64,000 nt of DNA from Brevibacillus fluminis (GTDB taxonomy: Bacteria > Bacillota > Bacilli > Brevibacillales > Brevibacillaceae): positions 186,001-250,000 of the forward strand of contig NZ_RHHQ01000017.1 in the NCBI RefSeq assembly GCF_003710825.1, in the 5' to 3' direction. A program made the position numbers and the translations under genes. Positions 1 through 8,572 of this stretch are shown here, piece after piece; position 1 is the first letter of the stretch, and the number at the start of each line of letters is the position of its first letter. Under the pieces are notes generated by a model. The model worked only from the letters and a program-made list of their open reading frames with translations. It had not been told where the DNA came from and ran no database searches.

Positions 1-708
1 ATCGAATACTTCTGGGACAAACCCTGCGCCGATTCCCTGGATTTGATGCAGGCCACGTCTGCCGCCGGAAAGCACGGCTGATTCGAACGGCTCGACGGCG
101 ACGATCGTCACAGCCGGATTTTTTTCTTTCAACGCTTTGCCGACACCGCTGATCGTTCCGCCAGTGCCTACGCCAGCGATTACGATATCGACTGCTCCAT
201 CCGTATCCAGCCAAATTTCCTCGGCAGTCGTTTTACGATGGATGTCGGGGTTGGCCGGATTATTGAACTGCTGTGGGATAAACGAATTTTTGTGTTCATG
301 GGCAAGCGCCTCGGCACGGCGAATCGCTCCGTCCATTCCCTCTTCGGCAGGCGTGAGTACCAGCTCGGCGCCAAGTGCGGCAAGCAGCTTGCGTCGTTCG
401 ATGCTATATGATTCTGGCAGCGTAATGATCAAACGATATCCCATTGAAGCTGCCGCGAATGCAAGACCGATCCCCGTATTTCCGCTTGTGGGCTCGATAA
501 TCACGGTGTCTTTGTTGATCAGCCCGCGCTCTTCGGCATCTTTGATCATCGCATAGCCGATCCGATCTTTAACGCTACCGGTCGGATTAAAAAACTCTAG
601 CTTTGCAAGCAATGTTACATCGAGTTGATGATGCTCTTGAATGTTAGACAGCTCCAATAACGGGGTATTTCCGATCAGGTCTGTCAATTTTTTCGCGATG
701 TTTGCCAT
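1..708 (-). CDS. cysK: Cysteine synthase A (O-acetylserine sulfhydrylase), 3' end cut by window edge
   Basis: This is a PLP enzyme that makes L-cysteine from O-acetylserine and sulfide. The first 236 codons are visible and the stop lies outside the window. The protein opens MANIAKKLTDLIGNTPLLEL. It contains the PLP-lysine motif NPTGSVKDR near residue 40, and ends in view with SGG...GIGAGFVPEVFD, which is typical of CysK and follows the PLP phosphate loop. The ATG at 708 is preceded by GGGAGGAG at a good distance. It is transcribed leftward as the first gene from its own promoter. CysK and the closely related CysM are hard to separate from part of the protein, but GIGAGF favours CysK. Confidence 0.93.
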   Translation of the reverse strand, partial: MANIAKKLTDLIGNTPLLELSNIQEHHQLDVTLLAKLEFFNPTGSVKDRIGYAMIKDAEERGLINKDTVIIEPTSGNTGIGLAFAAASMGYRLIITLPESYSIERRKLLAALGAELVLTPAEEGMDGAIRRAEALAHEHKNSFIPQQFNNPANPDIHRKTTAEEIWLDTDGAVDIVIAGVGTGGTISGVGKALKEKNPAVTIVAVEPFESAVLSGGRRGLHQIQGIGAGFVPEVFD

Positions 709-779
709 GCAGTCTCCTCCCGTTTCGACTGTGTTAGTTTTTAATTGCAGGAATTCATAGTGGTTTCATCAGCTTTTTC

Positions 780-808
780 ATTGTAGCATGGAACAAGTAC
801 CCTGTATA
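780..808 (-). promoter_or_regulatory. Putative sigma-A promoter for cysK
   Basis: On the minus strand TATACA (803-808) and TACAAT (780-785) are separated by 17 bp, about 70 bp ahead of the cysK start. The -10 is strong and the -35 matches 4 of 6. No S-box or T-box structure is obvious in the leader. The remaining sequence up to 896 holds no other gene that I can see. Confidence 0.45.
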
Positions 809-896
809 TTTGACACAGCCGGGGTGGAAGTGATAGCGGCCGGCGAATTTGCTTAAAGGCATCATCCATACGAATACAAGCAAATGAGGGAGAGCA

Positions 897-1826
897 TTGA
901 AAGAATCGGATATGTACGAGCCGGTGAAGAAATGGCTCGAGGAACGAGGATTCACCGCATACCCGGAGGTAGAATGCAACCGAGCGGGAGGACGTGCTGA
1001 CGTCGTTGCAAAAAGTGGAGCGGTGGTGGGCGTCGTGGAAATGAAGCAATCGCTTACGCTCGATCTGATTGACCAGGCGCTGCGCTGGCGCGGCTATGCC
1101 AATTACATATGGATCGCGATTCCGCATAAACCGAAAGCATACAAAAAATTCGTCAGCATGGTTTTAGCTGATTACGGGATCGGCGTGCTTACCTTTAGTA
1201 AATATGGAACGATCTGGGCGGATAAAAATGCAAGGTTCATGCGCAGAACGCTGCCTCATTTAAAGGAGGCGCTGACACACCATCATTTGACTGCCGATGT
1301 GAAAGGGGGCCAACGAGGCGGGGGCTATGTCACGCCGTACAGGATCACAATGAACAATGTCCAGCTGTTCCTCAAGCGCAAAGGCGGCTGGTGCCGTATC
1401 AACGAAATCCTCGATTATTGCGAGACGCACTATGCCTCACCGCGCGCGTCTCTGGCAAAAGCGCTGCAAACCTTCGAGCGCAGCTGGTGCGAGATGAAAA
1501 AGGAGGCGGGTAAGCTGTATTTTCGCTACCGCAATCAGACAGCGAGCACGAACGATCCGTCGCAAAACCCGATCCGCCTAAGCGACAGGCAGCTGCGCGT
1601 CTTGCTCGCCTTGAGCACTGGTCAATGGCAGACACCGACACAGATTGCCAGACAGCTGCCCGGTGTGACGCGCGATTGGGCTGATCAATCAGGCTCGCTG
1701 TTTGTCAGTCCTTTATTGAAGGCGTTGATCAAGAAAGGCTTGCTTGAAAAAAATCCGGTTGGCCGTGGTCAGTATCGGGTGACATCAGCAGGGGAAGCGG
1801 TTCGCAAGGAATTCGCGAGTGAGTAA
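897..1826 (+). CDS. Hypothetical protein with PD-(D/E)XK nuclease-like N-terminus
   Basis: I do not recognise this as a named family. The first 60 residues read like a restriction-endonuclease-like core: an N-terminal helix (MYEPVKKWLEERGF), then RADVVA followed by VVGVVEMKQS, which fits the D...ExK signature of PD-(D/E)XK enzymes. The remaining 240 residues are basic and contain a segment around residues 225-300 (DRQLRVLLALSTGQWQTPTQ onward) that resembles winged-helix modules. The TTG at 897 is preferred because GAGGGAG lies 5-8 bases upstream; an ATG at 912 is the alternative. The gene stands alone and converges on the next one. A role in DNA handling is inference only. Confidence 0.7.
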   Translation: MKESDMYEPVKKWLEERGFTAYPEVECNRAGGRADVVAKSGAVVGVVEMKQSLTLDLIDQALRWRGYANYIWIAIPHKPKAYKKFVSMVLADYGIGVLTFSKYGTIWADKNARFMRRTLPHLKEALTHHHLTADVKGGQRGGGYVTPYRITMNNVQLFLKRKGGWCRINEILDYCETHYASPRASLAKALQTFERSWCEMKKEAGKLYFRYRNQTASTNDPSQNPIRLSDRQLRVLLALSTGQWQTPTQIARQLPGVTRDWADQSGSLFVSPLLKALIKKGLLEKNPVGRGQYRVTSAGEAVRKEFASE

Positions 1827-1853
1827 AACGGACGCTGTGCCACACCAAGTGTG

Positions 1854-2678
1854 TTATCCAGAGGTGCGCCCAATCAGCATTTTCACCCACTCGTATCCTT
1901 CCTGGATAAAAGCCGCGCTTGCCTGGTTATGCGGGGTGTGCTCGAAGATGAATGTGACCTGTGGCGATTGGGCAAGCTGCCGGATTAGGCTGCTGGTCTG
2001 AAAATGGATGCCGTCATTTTCATGGGAAGGATGGACGGGGATCCACCAATATTTTCCCTCGTCCTTATGCTCGACGTTGTGTAAATGGACAACTTTGATC
2101 TGGTTATGCCACTTGTCCACACAGCGGCTAACCGAGTCGCTGTCGGCCAGCAAAAAATCGCCGATGTCCATGCAAAGCCCGATGTCAGCCCATAGGGAGA
2201 GCGGAGAATCGTGAAAAAATTGAATCGCGGTAGGGGATTTGTCAAATCCGAGCTTTGGTTCGCAGATGATGGGCAGCCCGCTCGCCTGCTGGATGCTTCG
2301 CAACCGATCCAACCCTTGCTCCAACAGCTCGATTCCACGTGCGGGCACCCCCCGTTTGAAATAGGGGAAATGGACGAGTAGGTAAGTCGCGCCCAATTGC
2401 TGCAGCATGCGGCACTCATGTTCCACTTGCTTCCAAGCTAACGCAGAGTCCATAAAGACGGATTCAAGCAGGTCGTATTTGCTCCCTGTCCGCAGCAGAG
2501 GAGAGTGAATACCGAATGTGATTGTTTGATTGCGGTACATGTCCAGAAATGTGGAAAACGACGGTTCATCCGGAAATTCTCCGATCTCAATATGGTCAAT
2601 CCCTTCCCAAAACAAGGCGGAAAAGTGTGCTGGGTCGGATAAGATGGTACTGCCGGATACGCCTAGCCGATGACGCAA
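1854..2678 (-). CDS. Sugar phosphate isomerase/epimerase-like TIM-barrel protein
   Basis: The 274-residue protein resembles the xylose isomerase-like / AP endonuclease 2 TIM-barrel family: HIEIGEFPDE near the N-terminus, FGIHSPLL, YLLVHFPYF, ICEPKLG, LCMDIGD and VVHLHN, with carboxylates and histidines at the ends of predicted strands that normally bind a divalent metal. Members act on sugars, inositols or hydroxypyruvate, and the substrate cannot be told here. The TTG at 2678 follows AAAGGAG with ideal spacing. A longer reading frame extends upstream but has no ribosome site. It is a single-gene unit converging with the nuclease-like gene. Confidence 0.75.
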   Translation of the reverse strand: MRHRLGVSGSTILSDPAHFSALFWEGIDHIEIGEFPDEPSFSTFLDMYRNQTITFGIHSPLLRTGSKYDLLESVFMDSALAWKQVEHECRMLQQLGATYLLVHFPYFKRGVPARGIELLEQGLDRLRSIQQASGLPIICEPKLGFDKSPTAIQFFHDSPLSLWADIGLCMDIGDFLLADSDSVSRCVDKWHNQIKVVHLHNVEHKDEGKYWWIPVHPSHENDGIHFQTSSLIRQLAQSPQVTFIFEHTPHNQASAAFIQEGYEWVKMLIGRTSG

Positions 2679-2799
2679 GGTGATCGCTCCTTTTGTTTTT
2701 TTATTAACTTGCTTGCGGACAGAACGAGCGGGATAAAAAAACTGGCGGCAGCAATGGTCGCGCATCAACCCATTCCTGCCGCTGCTATATTTGCTGGTG

Positions 2800-3393
2800 C
2801 TAATCGTTTAATCCTTTTCCATTGAGAATTTGTTGCATACTTTTTTCAACCCTTGATTCTCGAGTTTTGGCTGTTTTGGGTTCAGAAAAATAATATATGT
2901 AAGCTTTTTGCCGCCCCGGCGTCAATGCTTCAAAAGCACTTTTCAAGGCAAGGTTTTCATCGAGTTTTTGTTGAAATTCTTCAGGAATGGTGTATTCTGA
3001 TGTCTTCTTAAAATTCACTTCCAAACCGGCTTTTTCAACTTCAATAGCTTCATGAATATAAGCTTTCAAGACGTCTTCCATTTCAACAATTTCTTGAACG
3101 GTGGTGAAGCGAATCTGGCGTGCCGCCTGTACATTCTCCGTTTGTTGAATGAGTATTCCGTGGGTATCCTTTAACAAGGCACCTTTGTGAAACAGAATCG
3201 CACAATATTCTTTAAATCCATGGATTAAAACGATATTTTTTTTCTCAAACGTGTAACAAGGATGCATCCACTTAAAATCTTCGGTCAGATCACAGTCAAG
3301 AACGATACTTCTTAGCTTCTCAAACTCTTCCTTCCACTTTTTTGCTTTACTTAAAAATTCATCAACCTTAGGATTCATTTTAGTAGTTGTCAT
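2800..3393 (-). CDS. YdeI/OmpD-associated family protein
   Basis: This 197-residue soluble protein matches the YdeI family layout: an N-terminal DUF1801-like domain (KVDEFLSKAKKWKEEFEKLR, HPCYTFEKKNIVLIHGFKEY, ILFHKGALL) and a C-terminal OmdA-type helical segment (IPEEFQQKLDENLALKSAFE, LTPGRQKAYIYYFSEPKTAK, TRESRVEKSMQQIL). Its biochemical role is not established. Some homologues are annotated as bacteriocin protection or iron-related. AGGAG lies upstream of the ATG at 3393. It is more AT-rich than the neighbouring genes. The gap to the next gene (3394-3603) shows only AT-rich promoter-like sequence. Confidence 0.8.
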   Translation of the reverse strand: MTTTKMNPKVDEFLSKAKKWKEEFEKLRSIVLDCDLTEDFKWMHPCYTFEKKNIVLIHGFKEYCAILFHKGALLKDTHGILIQQTENVQAARQIRFTTVQEIVEMEDVLKAYIHEAIEVEKAGLEVNFKKTSEYTIPEEFQQKLDENLALKSAFEALTPGRQKAYIYYFSEPKTAKTRESRVEKSMQQILNGKGLND

Positions 3394-3603
3394 CCCGAAA
3401 CGCTCCTCTTCTTTCTGTCACTTTTTGCCTTTACTTGAATATACATCAACCTGGTAATTCATGCTATTCTTTGTCAACGATTCGCGATTTTCCTTTACTG
3501 CACCGTTCGAGAATTGATTTGTTTCCTTTTGTGTAAACGAGCCCATGACACAACCGTTACAATAGAGTCATAGAGAGCGGATCGGGATGGGAGGAGGGGC
3601 TGC

Positions 3604-3921
3604 ATGAGAAAAAAAACCTGGCACAGAATCGCGCTTGCAGTGGTTTGTATGATGGCGATTCTATTTATGACGTGCCCGACTGAAGACGATTATCGGAAGT
3701 GGCTGGAAGATGAGCACGGGATCATTTGCACTGGCAATAGTCTTGAAGATACGTGCCAGCAAGTTTGTAAGGGCGCGCCACGAAATATAACGTGGCAAGC
3801 GACCTGGGAGCAGGATACCGGGATTTATGTGAGGCGAGTGGACCGATACACCTATGAACAAGCGGGGGAGCTTGTGCTCTCGTCTTGGGGATTCTTGAAG
3901 CATTTTTTTGCATTGAGCTGA
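3604..3921 (+). CDS. Small exported or membrane-anchored protein of unknown function
   Basis: The 105-residue protein begins with a basic stretch (MRKKTWHR) and one hydrophobic helix (IALAVVCMMAILFM), then a TCPTEDDYRKWLEDEHGI segment and four cysteines in all in the body. The pattern PTEDDYRKWL after an N-terminal helix recalls small secreted Bacillus proteins of the DUF4359 type, but I cannot confirm that. GGGAGGAGGGG lies directly ahead of the ATG. It is monocistronic and faces the SRPBCC gene tail to tail. Confidence 0.6.
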   Translation: MRKKTWHRIALAVVCMMAILFMTCPTEDDYRKWLEDEHGIICTGNSLEDTCQQVCKGAPRNITWQATWEQDTGIYVRRVDRYTYEQAGELVLSSWGFLKHFFALS

Positions 3922-3993
3922 TCGTGGGAGTCGTTGGCCCCAAACACAACAAAGGGACAAACAGCTGCAGAAGCGTGCTTGTCCCTTTTGCGC

Positions 3994-4449
3994 CTACAAC
4001 GATAGTGGAGGAAGCGTCTTGCCTGTTTCCAGCAAGCTTTTCAAATTGCTCAAAATAGCTGGCCAACCATTGTTGATCCCCTCAAACGTATCATCGCGAT
4101 CCACGATGTCCTGTGGAAGCAAATTTTCGTGAACGAGCGTCAGTTTGACGATCGAATCCATCTGCTTCAAGGTGAAGGTGACGCGTGACGGTTCATCGCG
4201 TTCGGACTGATCCGCAACATAATTCCAGGTGAATGACAACAGGCGGTGCGGTTCACAGGCAAGGATGATTCCGTGATCTGTGACTTCCCCATTCCGCGAA
4301 TAGGCCACTTTGGACCCGATTTGCCAGTCGGACGCGATGCTCGTGCCGAAAAAATACGCTTCCGTATACGCGCTTGCTGTCAGCGCCTCCCAAAGCTTTT
4401 CAGGAGTTGTTGCGATGTACGTGGCATAAACAAATGATAAGTTCGCCAT
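3994..4449 (-). CDS. SRPBCC / AHSA1-like domain protein
   Basis: The 151-residue protein has the START-like lipid or cofactor pocket fold of AHSA1 relatives. The typical opening is present (FVYATYIATTPEKLWEALTA), followed by FFGTSIASDWQIGSKVAY, HGIILACEPHRLLSFTW, VTFTLKQ, VKLTLVHENL and the closing helix INNGWPAILSNLKSLLETG. Such proteins are stress- or polyketide-related and often unassigned. Good ribosome site AAGGAGG before ATG 4449. Neighbours on the same strand are the small gene at 4524 and the MFS pump, with gaps of 74 and 67 bp. Confidence 0.85.
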   Translation of the reverse strand: MANLSFVYATYIATTPEKLWEALTASAYTEAYFFGTSIASDWQIGSKVAYSRNGEVTDHGIILACEPHRLLSFTWNYVADQSERDEPSRVTFTLKQMDSIVKLTLVHENLLPQDIVDRDDTFEGINNGWPAILSNLKSLLETGKTLPPLSL

Positions 4450-4523
4450 GACAATCCTCCTTACGACAACTGAATGATTTCGTCATGTATCAAGTAGCCA
4501 AATGGCTGGGGCACTGGATGTGG

Positions 4524-4736
4524 TCAATATTTTTTCGCATCTTGCGAAAATAAGGTGCGGAGCTTGGCATAAAGACGTATTGGCAGGCTGGGGAAGACGA
4601 AGGCAAGCTCGCCTGGAGCGAGGCTTGGGATATCATCAGGCGTTTCGATAGTAAAGTCGAGCTCCATCTGTTTGAGCGCATCGGAATATTGTTTGGCTTC
4701 AGCCCAGTTGATGACGAAGAACATTGATTTTTTCAC
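4524..4736 (-). CDS. Hypothetical 70-residue protein
   Basis: I do not recognise this small soluble protein. It starts at a GTG (4736) placed 7 bases after AAAAGGAGG; the ATG further upstream would sit inside or before that ribosome site. It reads VKKSMFFVINWAEAKQYSDA, then ETPDDIPSLAPGELAFVFPS, and ends with a basic segment. It has no signal peptide or cysteines. It probably shares a transcript with the SRPBCC gene downstream. Confidence 0.55.
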   Translation of the reverse strand: MKKSMFFVINWAEAKQYSDALKQMELDFTIETPDDIPSLAPGELAFVFPSLPIRLYAKLRTLFSQDAKKY

Positions 4737-4803
4737 ACAGCGGCCTCCTTTTTTCACTATTGTAGCAAAGGAAGGCCGATTCGGGCTATGAAACGTTCGT
4801 GAT

Positions 4804-6024
4804 TTACATTTTCATCGATTCTTTCGCGGTTGAATGGGCAAGCGGCACGCTCGCTGTCTTGCGCGAGCGCAGCAGGAAGGCGGTGAGCAGCAAGCCGAGT
4901 CCGTTGATGATGAAGACGACGCGGATCGGGATCAGTCCGCCCAGCATACCGCCGATTACAGGGCCGAGCATGGTTGCCATTTGGGTGGCGGATTGATTCA
5001 AGCTGAACGCTCTGCCGCGGAATTCCGGTTCCGTCACTTTGACGATCGTCGCATTAATGGAGGGGTACACCGCTGCGAAAAACAATCCATATACAAATCG
5101 AAGGATTCCGAAGCCGATCAAGTTGGAGACGAAAAATTGCAGCAGGTTGCCGAGCGCACCGCCGAGCAAGCCAATGAACAAAATTTTGTTGTAGCCGTAT
5201 TTCGTTCCCAGTTTGCCCCAACGTGGCGCTGCCAAAACCGTCGCTACGCCGACTGCTGAGAAGATGATGCCGGAATGGAGGGACGCGTTTTCCTGAGACG
5301 TGCCCATTTGCATCACATATACCGTCAATAGCGGCTCCAGCAGCATGACAGACATCGTCACGATCATAACCAGTCCCATGAGTCCAATGAATGTCCGGTT
5401 GGACCAGGCAGTCTTCAAGTCGTCGAGCACATGCGAGCGTTCAGCAGACCGATTGAACGTGTGTTCTTTCGCGAAAAATGTCGCAATCAACGCCGCAACC
5501 AACACCACGAGACCTGAAAACAGAAACGCTTCGCGGTTGCCAAACCAGTGGCTGACGAATCCGCCGATCAACGGGCCAACGATCCCGCCGGTCGCACCGG
5601 CTGTCGCCATAATCCCAAGCGCGTAGCCAACGTGCTTTTCCGGTGTGTTCGTGCCTACAAGCGCGATGGAGGCAGGCACATAACCGGCGAGCAAGCCTTG
5701 GAAGACGCGGAGTACGAGAAACCAGTACGGGTCCGTGACGAAATAATTCAGGAAATACAAAACAGCCAAGCTGTAGCCGGATCGGATCAGCATTGGCTTT
5801 CGGCCATATTTGTCAGCGAGCGAACCCCAATACGGCGAAATCAACGCGCTGGCGAGAAAGGTAATCCCAAACGAAATGCCTGCCCATGCTTCCAAATGCT
5901 CGTTGATCCCAAGCGAGGTGTGAAGAAAAATCGGTAAAAACGGGATGGAAATCGAATAGGCGGTGCTACAGAAAAACACACCTGTCCACAAGACAATGAG
6001 GTTACGCTTCCATGAAAAAGACAT
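4804..6024 (-). CDS. Major facilitator superfamily multidrug efflux transporter
   Basis: The 406-residue protein has about 12 hydrophobic segments and belongs to the drug:H+ antiporter type of MFS. The loop-2/3 signature is present as WGSLADKYGRKPMLIRSG, and the antiporter motif region follows in TM5 (ATGGIVGPLIGGFVSHWFG). A related loop occurs in the second half (PRWGKLGTKYGYNKILFIG). It probably exports toxic amphiphiles from the cytoplasm. I chose the ATG at 6024 (MSFSWKRNLIVLW) because the frame upstream encodes AT-rich, non-homologous sequence; the ribosome site AAAGG is weak. MdtG/YttB-like pumps are the nearest relatives by eye. Confidence 0.85.
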   Translation of the reverse strand: MSFSWKRNLIVLWTGVFFCSTAYSISIPFLPIFLHTSLGINEHLEAWAGISFGITFLASALISPYWGSLADKYGRKPMLIRSGYSLAVLYFLNYFVTDPYWFLVLRVFQGLLAGYVPASIALVGTNTPEKHVGYALGIMATAGATGGIVGPLIGGFVSHWFGNREAFLFSGLVVLVAALIATFFAKEHTFNRSAERSHVLDDLKTAWSNRTFIGLMGLVMIVTMSVMLLEPLLTVYVMQMGTSQENASLHSGIIFSAVGVATVLAAPRWGKLGTKYGYNKILFIGLLGGALGNLLQFFVSNLIGFGILRFVYGLFFAAVYPSINATIVKVTEPEFRGRAFSLNQSATQMATMLGPVIGGMLGGLIPIRVVFIINGLGLLLTAFLLRSRKTASVPLAHSTAKESMKM

Positions 6025-6178
6025 GAGTTTGTCACAACCTTTACAAAATAAAGCAGGAATTTTAATACGTGATTTACATTCTACCACTTGATGCTTGTAT
6101 TGACCAATCAAGAAAATTGAATTTAGTAAAGCATAAATGAAATTAATCACCAAAAAATACCATTTTGAGATATGGAAA

Positions 6179-6207
6179 TTGACAATTCAGAAAAGCTATC
6201 ATACAAT
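6179..6207 (+). promoter_or_regulatory. Consensus sigma-A promoter for the DedA gene
   Basis: TTGACA (6179-6184), a 17-bp spacer and TACAAT (6202-6207) make a nearly perfect promoter 157 bp ahead of the DedA start. The 6025-6363 gap holds this promoter plus an AT-rich stretch behind the divergent MFS gene. Two short open frames in the gap have no ribosome site and look accidental. The leader of about 150 nt is long enough to hold regulation, but I see no known riboswitch in it. Confidence 0.7.
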
Positions 6208-6363
6208 TTTTGCAGGTTTTGCCTGGATCAGTCGTAGAAAAAATCAGCATTCGCCTGTCACGTTTTTGCCTTCATTACGTCTATATGGTAGAAGAGCGCA
6301 AAACCATTCATCGCAGCGGGCCATTGCTTGCGATGCCGACTGAAGAAAGGGTAAATCAAACGT

Positions 6364-6963
6364 ATGTCTTACGAAAATTTGCTTTCACTGATTCAACAAT
6401 TTGGCTATGCCGCATTGTTTTTCTCCTTGTGGCTGGGGATTGTCGGCATGCCGATTCCCGATGAAGTGGTCGTGATGACAGGTGGCGCGGTGACATCCAG
6501 CCACCTATTGGAGCCGGTGCCTGCCTTTCTGCTGACGTATTTGGGTGTCATTTCGGGCTTGTCCCTTGGGTATTTTTTAGGACGTTATGTAGGCACACCG
6601 ATCATGGACAAGTTGCGCAAGAAGCGGAAAATGGAAACATACATCGCGTTTTCAGAAAAGCTGGTCGTCAAATACGGCAGCTTCGCGCTTTGTATCAGCT
6701 ACTTTTTCCCGATTGTCCGTCACGTCATGCCGTACCTTGTTGGGATCAACAAAATGACGTTTCGCCGGTATGCACTGTATTCGTATACGACTGGTTTCGT
6801 TTGGACGCTGGTGTTCTTCATTGTTGGCCGCTTCGTCGGCAACCATGTGCAGGAAGTCGGGACGATGGTTCACGACTATGGCATGATGCTGCTGTGGATC
6901 CCGGTTGTCATTGCAATCGGCTACGGCTGCTATTACTATGTGCGTACGCGAAAAGTCTTGTAG
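6364..6963 (+). CDS. DedA family inner-membrane protein
   Basis: The 199-residue integral membrane protein belongs to the DedA / SNARE-associated family, linked to lipid scrambling, proton homeostasis and antimicrobial-peptide resistance. Visible family marks are the acidic re-entrant motif GMPIPDEVVV near residues 27-36, the glycine-rich SLGYFLGRYVGT segment, and the conserved arginine region SYFFPIVRHVMPYLVG near residues 117-132. There are five or so hydrophobic segments. A GAAAGGG ribosome site precedes the ATG. The gene ends in a strong terminator and is monocistronic. Confidence 0.92.
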   Translation: MSYENLLSLIQQFGYAALFFSLWLGIVGMPIPDEVVVMTGGAVTSSHLLEPVPAFLLTYLGVISGLSLGYFLGRYVGTPIMDKLRKKRKMETYIAFSEKLVVKYGSFALCISYFFPIVRHVMPYLVGINKMTFRRYALYSYTTGFVWTLVFFIVGRFVGNHVQEVGTMVHDYGMMLLWIPVVIAIGYGCYYYVRTRKVL

Positions 6964-7010
6964 AACCGTGACGATCAATTGTGCAAACAGTAGAATTGCA
7001 AGTGAACATG

Positions 7011-7045
7011 AAAAAGCTCCCCAGATATTTTCTGTGGAGCTTTTT
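7011..7045 (+). terminator. Intrinsic terminator after the DedA gene
   Basis: AAAAAGCTCC pairs with GGAGCTTTTT around an inner CAGA/TCTG stem. The U-tract follows on the plus strand, and the symmetrical A-run makes it potentially bidirectional. Confidence 0.85.
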
Positions 7046-7083
7046 GTACGAGAAAAATTGTGTGTAGCGGAGGAGGTTGTAAA

Positions 7084-7860
7084 ATGAAAGAACACGTATG
7101 GATCGAAAGTAGGGGAAAACGTTTATCCGCGATGCTGCATCAGCCAGATCAGCGTGAAACGACCGCAATCGTCATCATGTGTCATGGCTTCACCGGGGAA
7201 AAGGTCGGAGGTGGTCAACGGTATCTCCAACTCGCCAATGCAATGGAAGGGGCAGGCTTTGCCGTGATCCGGTTCGAGTACGCTGGATCGGGGGAAAGTG
7301 AAGGCACGTTTGCGGAAGATACGTCGGTCAGTGGCTGGAAAGAAGATGTGCACAACGTGATTGAGTGGACGGTAGGGCAGCCAGCATATTGCGAGTCGTC
7401 GATTTTTCTGCTCGGGCACAGCTTGGGTGGATGCATTTCGTTGACTTATGAGGACACGGAAAAGCGAATTGCTGGCAGAATTGCACTTGCTCCGGAGGTG
7501 GAGCCGGCAGTCAATTATCGCGAACGTATCATTGGTCCCGAGCTATGGGAAAAATCGCTTGCCGGCGAGACGATTTCGCATTTTTATGGTTCTTCTTATA
7601 CGCTGCAGCCGCAGCTGGTGCAAGATTTGGCAGCAAAAAAGCACACGGCACTAACCGCATGCCATTCGTATGACTGCCCGCTCTTATTGGTACACGGTAC
7701 AGCAGATACGGCGATTCCGTATGCCTCTACCCAGCAACTGGCGGAAACGTACCAAGGACCGGTTCAGTTGGAGCTGATCGAGGACGCTGATCATGGTTTT
7801 TCCCGTCATCTGGATGTGGTGAAAGAGCTGCTCATCGAATGGCTACATACTCACGCGTGA
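7084..7860 (+). CDS. Alpha/beta hydrolase (serine esterase or acyl hydrolase)
   Basis: The 258-residue soluble hydrolase has a complete catalytic triad pattern: the nucleophile elbow GHSLGG with Ser113, an acid in VHGTADTAIP and the histidine in DADHGFS. The oxyanion region is CHGFTGEK. The fold matches feruloyl-esterase-like or YugF-type hydrolases, and the substrate is not predictable. The ATG at 7084 follows GGAGGAGG with a 7-base spacer, so the upstream in-frame start at 7060 is rejected. The thioesterase gene follows after 124 bp, and the two may be co-transcribed up to the terminator at 8514. Confidence 0.88.
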   Translation: MKEHVWIESRGKRLSAMLHQPDQRETTAIVIMCHGFTGEKVGGGQRYLQLANAMEGAGFAVIRFEYAGSGESEGTFAEDTSVSGWKEDVHNVIEWTVGQPAYCESSIFLLGHSLGGCISLTYEDTEKRIAGRIALAPEVEPAVNYRERIIGPELWEKSLAGETISHFYGSSYTLQPQLVQDLAAKKHTALTACHSYDCPLLLVHGTADTAIPYASTQQLAETYQGPVQLELIEDADHGFSRHLDVVKELLIEWLHTHA

Positions 7861-7984
7861 TGAGGCGGTGGCGAGTGTGAAAAGTTTTCCACGTTGCGTC
7901 GAGGAGGAAATCATTCACGGATGCAGAAGTGAAAGGGCATGCAATCATTCAATCATGAGGCACATAAAGGAAGGAGTCGTTTCC

Positions 7985-8509
7985 ATGCAAGCGGAACGAT
8001 TTGTACGCGAATCCCGTACATTTAAAGCGAGTCATGTGTTGCCGCCCGATACAAACAATCACAATACATTGTTCGGCGGTAAGCTGATGGCGCATATCGA
8101 TGATGTCGCAGCGATTTCTGCGATGAAGCACGCGAGAGGCCCTGTTGTCACGGCCTCGACTGATTCGGTCGATTTTTTGCAGCCGATTCGGGTGGATTAT
8201 GAAGTGTCGCTTGAAGCTTTTGTCACCTGGACGCACAACACTTCGATGGAGGTTTTCGTCAAAATCGTCTCTGAAGATTTGCATACGGGGGAACGGACCG
8301 TGTGCGCAACCTCGTTTCTGACGTTCGTAGCGATCGGGAAGGATGGCAAGCCGACAAAAGTTCCGAAAGTCATCCCGGAAACCGAGGAAGAGAAGTTTTT
8401 GCACCAAAATGCAGCCGAGCGGGCCGAAGCGCGTAAACAACGGCGGATGCGCAGTAAGCATTTGGCTGACTTACTTGGAACTAGGCGGCCGTGGGAACCA
8501 AAGGAATAA
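7985..8509 (+). CDS. Acyl-CoA thioesterase, hotdog fold
   Basis: The 174-residue protein is a single-hotdog cytosolic acyl-CoA hydrolase (YkhA/BACH-like). The motif NTLFGGKLMAHIDDVAAISA near residues 25-44 carries the conserved asparagine, the glycine turn and the catalytic aspartates, and DSVDFLQPIRV is the characteristic second strand. It would release free fatty acids and CoA. The ATG at 7985 follows AAAGGAAGGAG; an upstream frame continues to 7868 without homologous sequence. At 7921 a four-codon reading frame (ATG CAG AAG TGA) has its own good ribosome site, perhaps by chance. Confidence 0.9.
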   Translation: MQAERFVRESRTFKASHVLPPDTNNHNTLFGGKLMAHIDDVAAISAMKHARGPVVTASTDSVDFLQPIRVDYEVSLEAFVTWTHNTSMEVFVKIVSEDLHTGERTVCATSFLTFVAIGKDGKPTKVPKVIPETEEEKFLHQNAAERAEARKQRRMRSKHLADLLGTRRPWEPKE

Positions 8510-8513
8510 TGCG

Positions 8514-8567
8514 AAAAAACCTCATCGATGCAGGAGGGATCGACTTCCTCCAAACGATGAGGTTTTT
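8514..8567. terminator. Bidirectional terminator between thioesterase and response regulator
   Basis: AAAACCTCATCG and CGATGAGGTTTTT form a long stem, with an inner GGAGG/CCTCC stem. It separates two converging transcripts and carries A and T runs on the outer sides, so it can serve both. Confidence 0.85.
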
Positions 8568-8572
8568 ACTGT

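Noticed and set aside
6137..6464. Two short plus-strand frames ahead of the DedA gene
   Set aside because: They overlap the promoter and the DedA start and lack ribosome sites.
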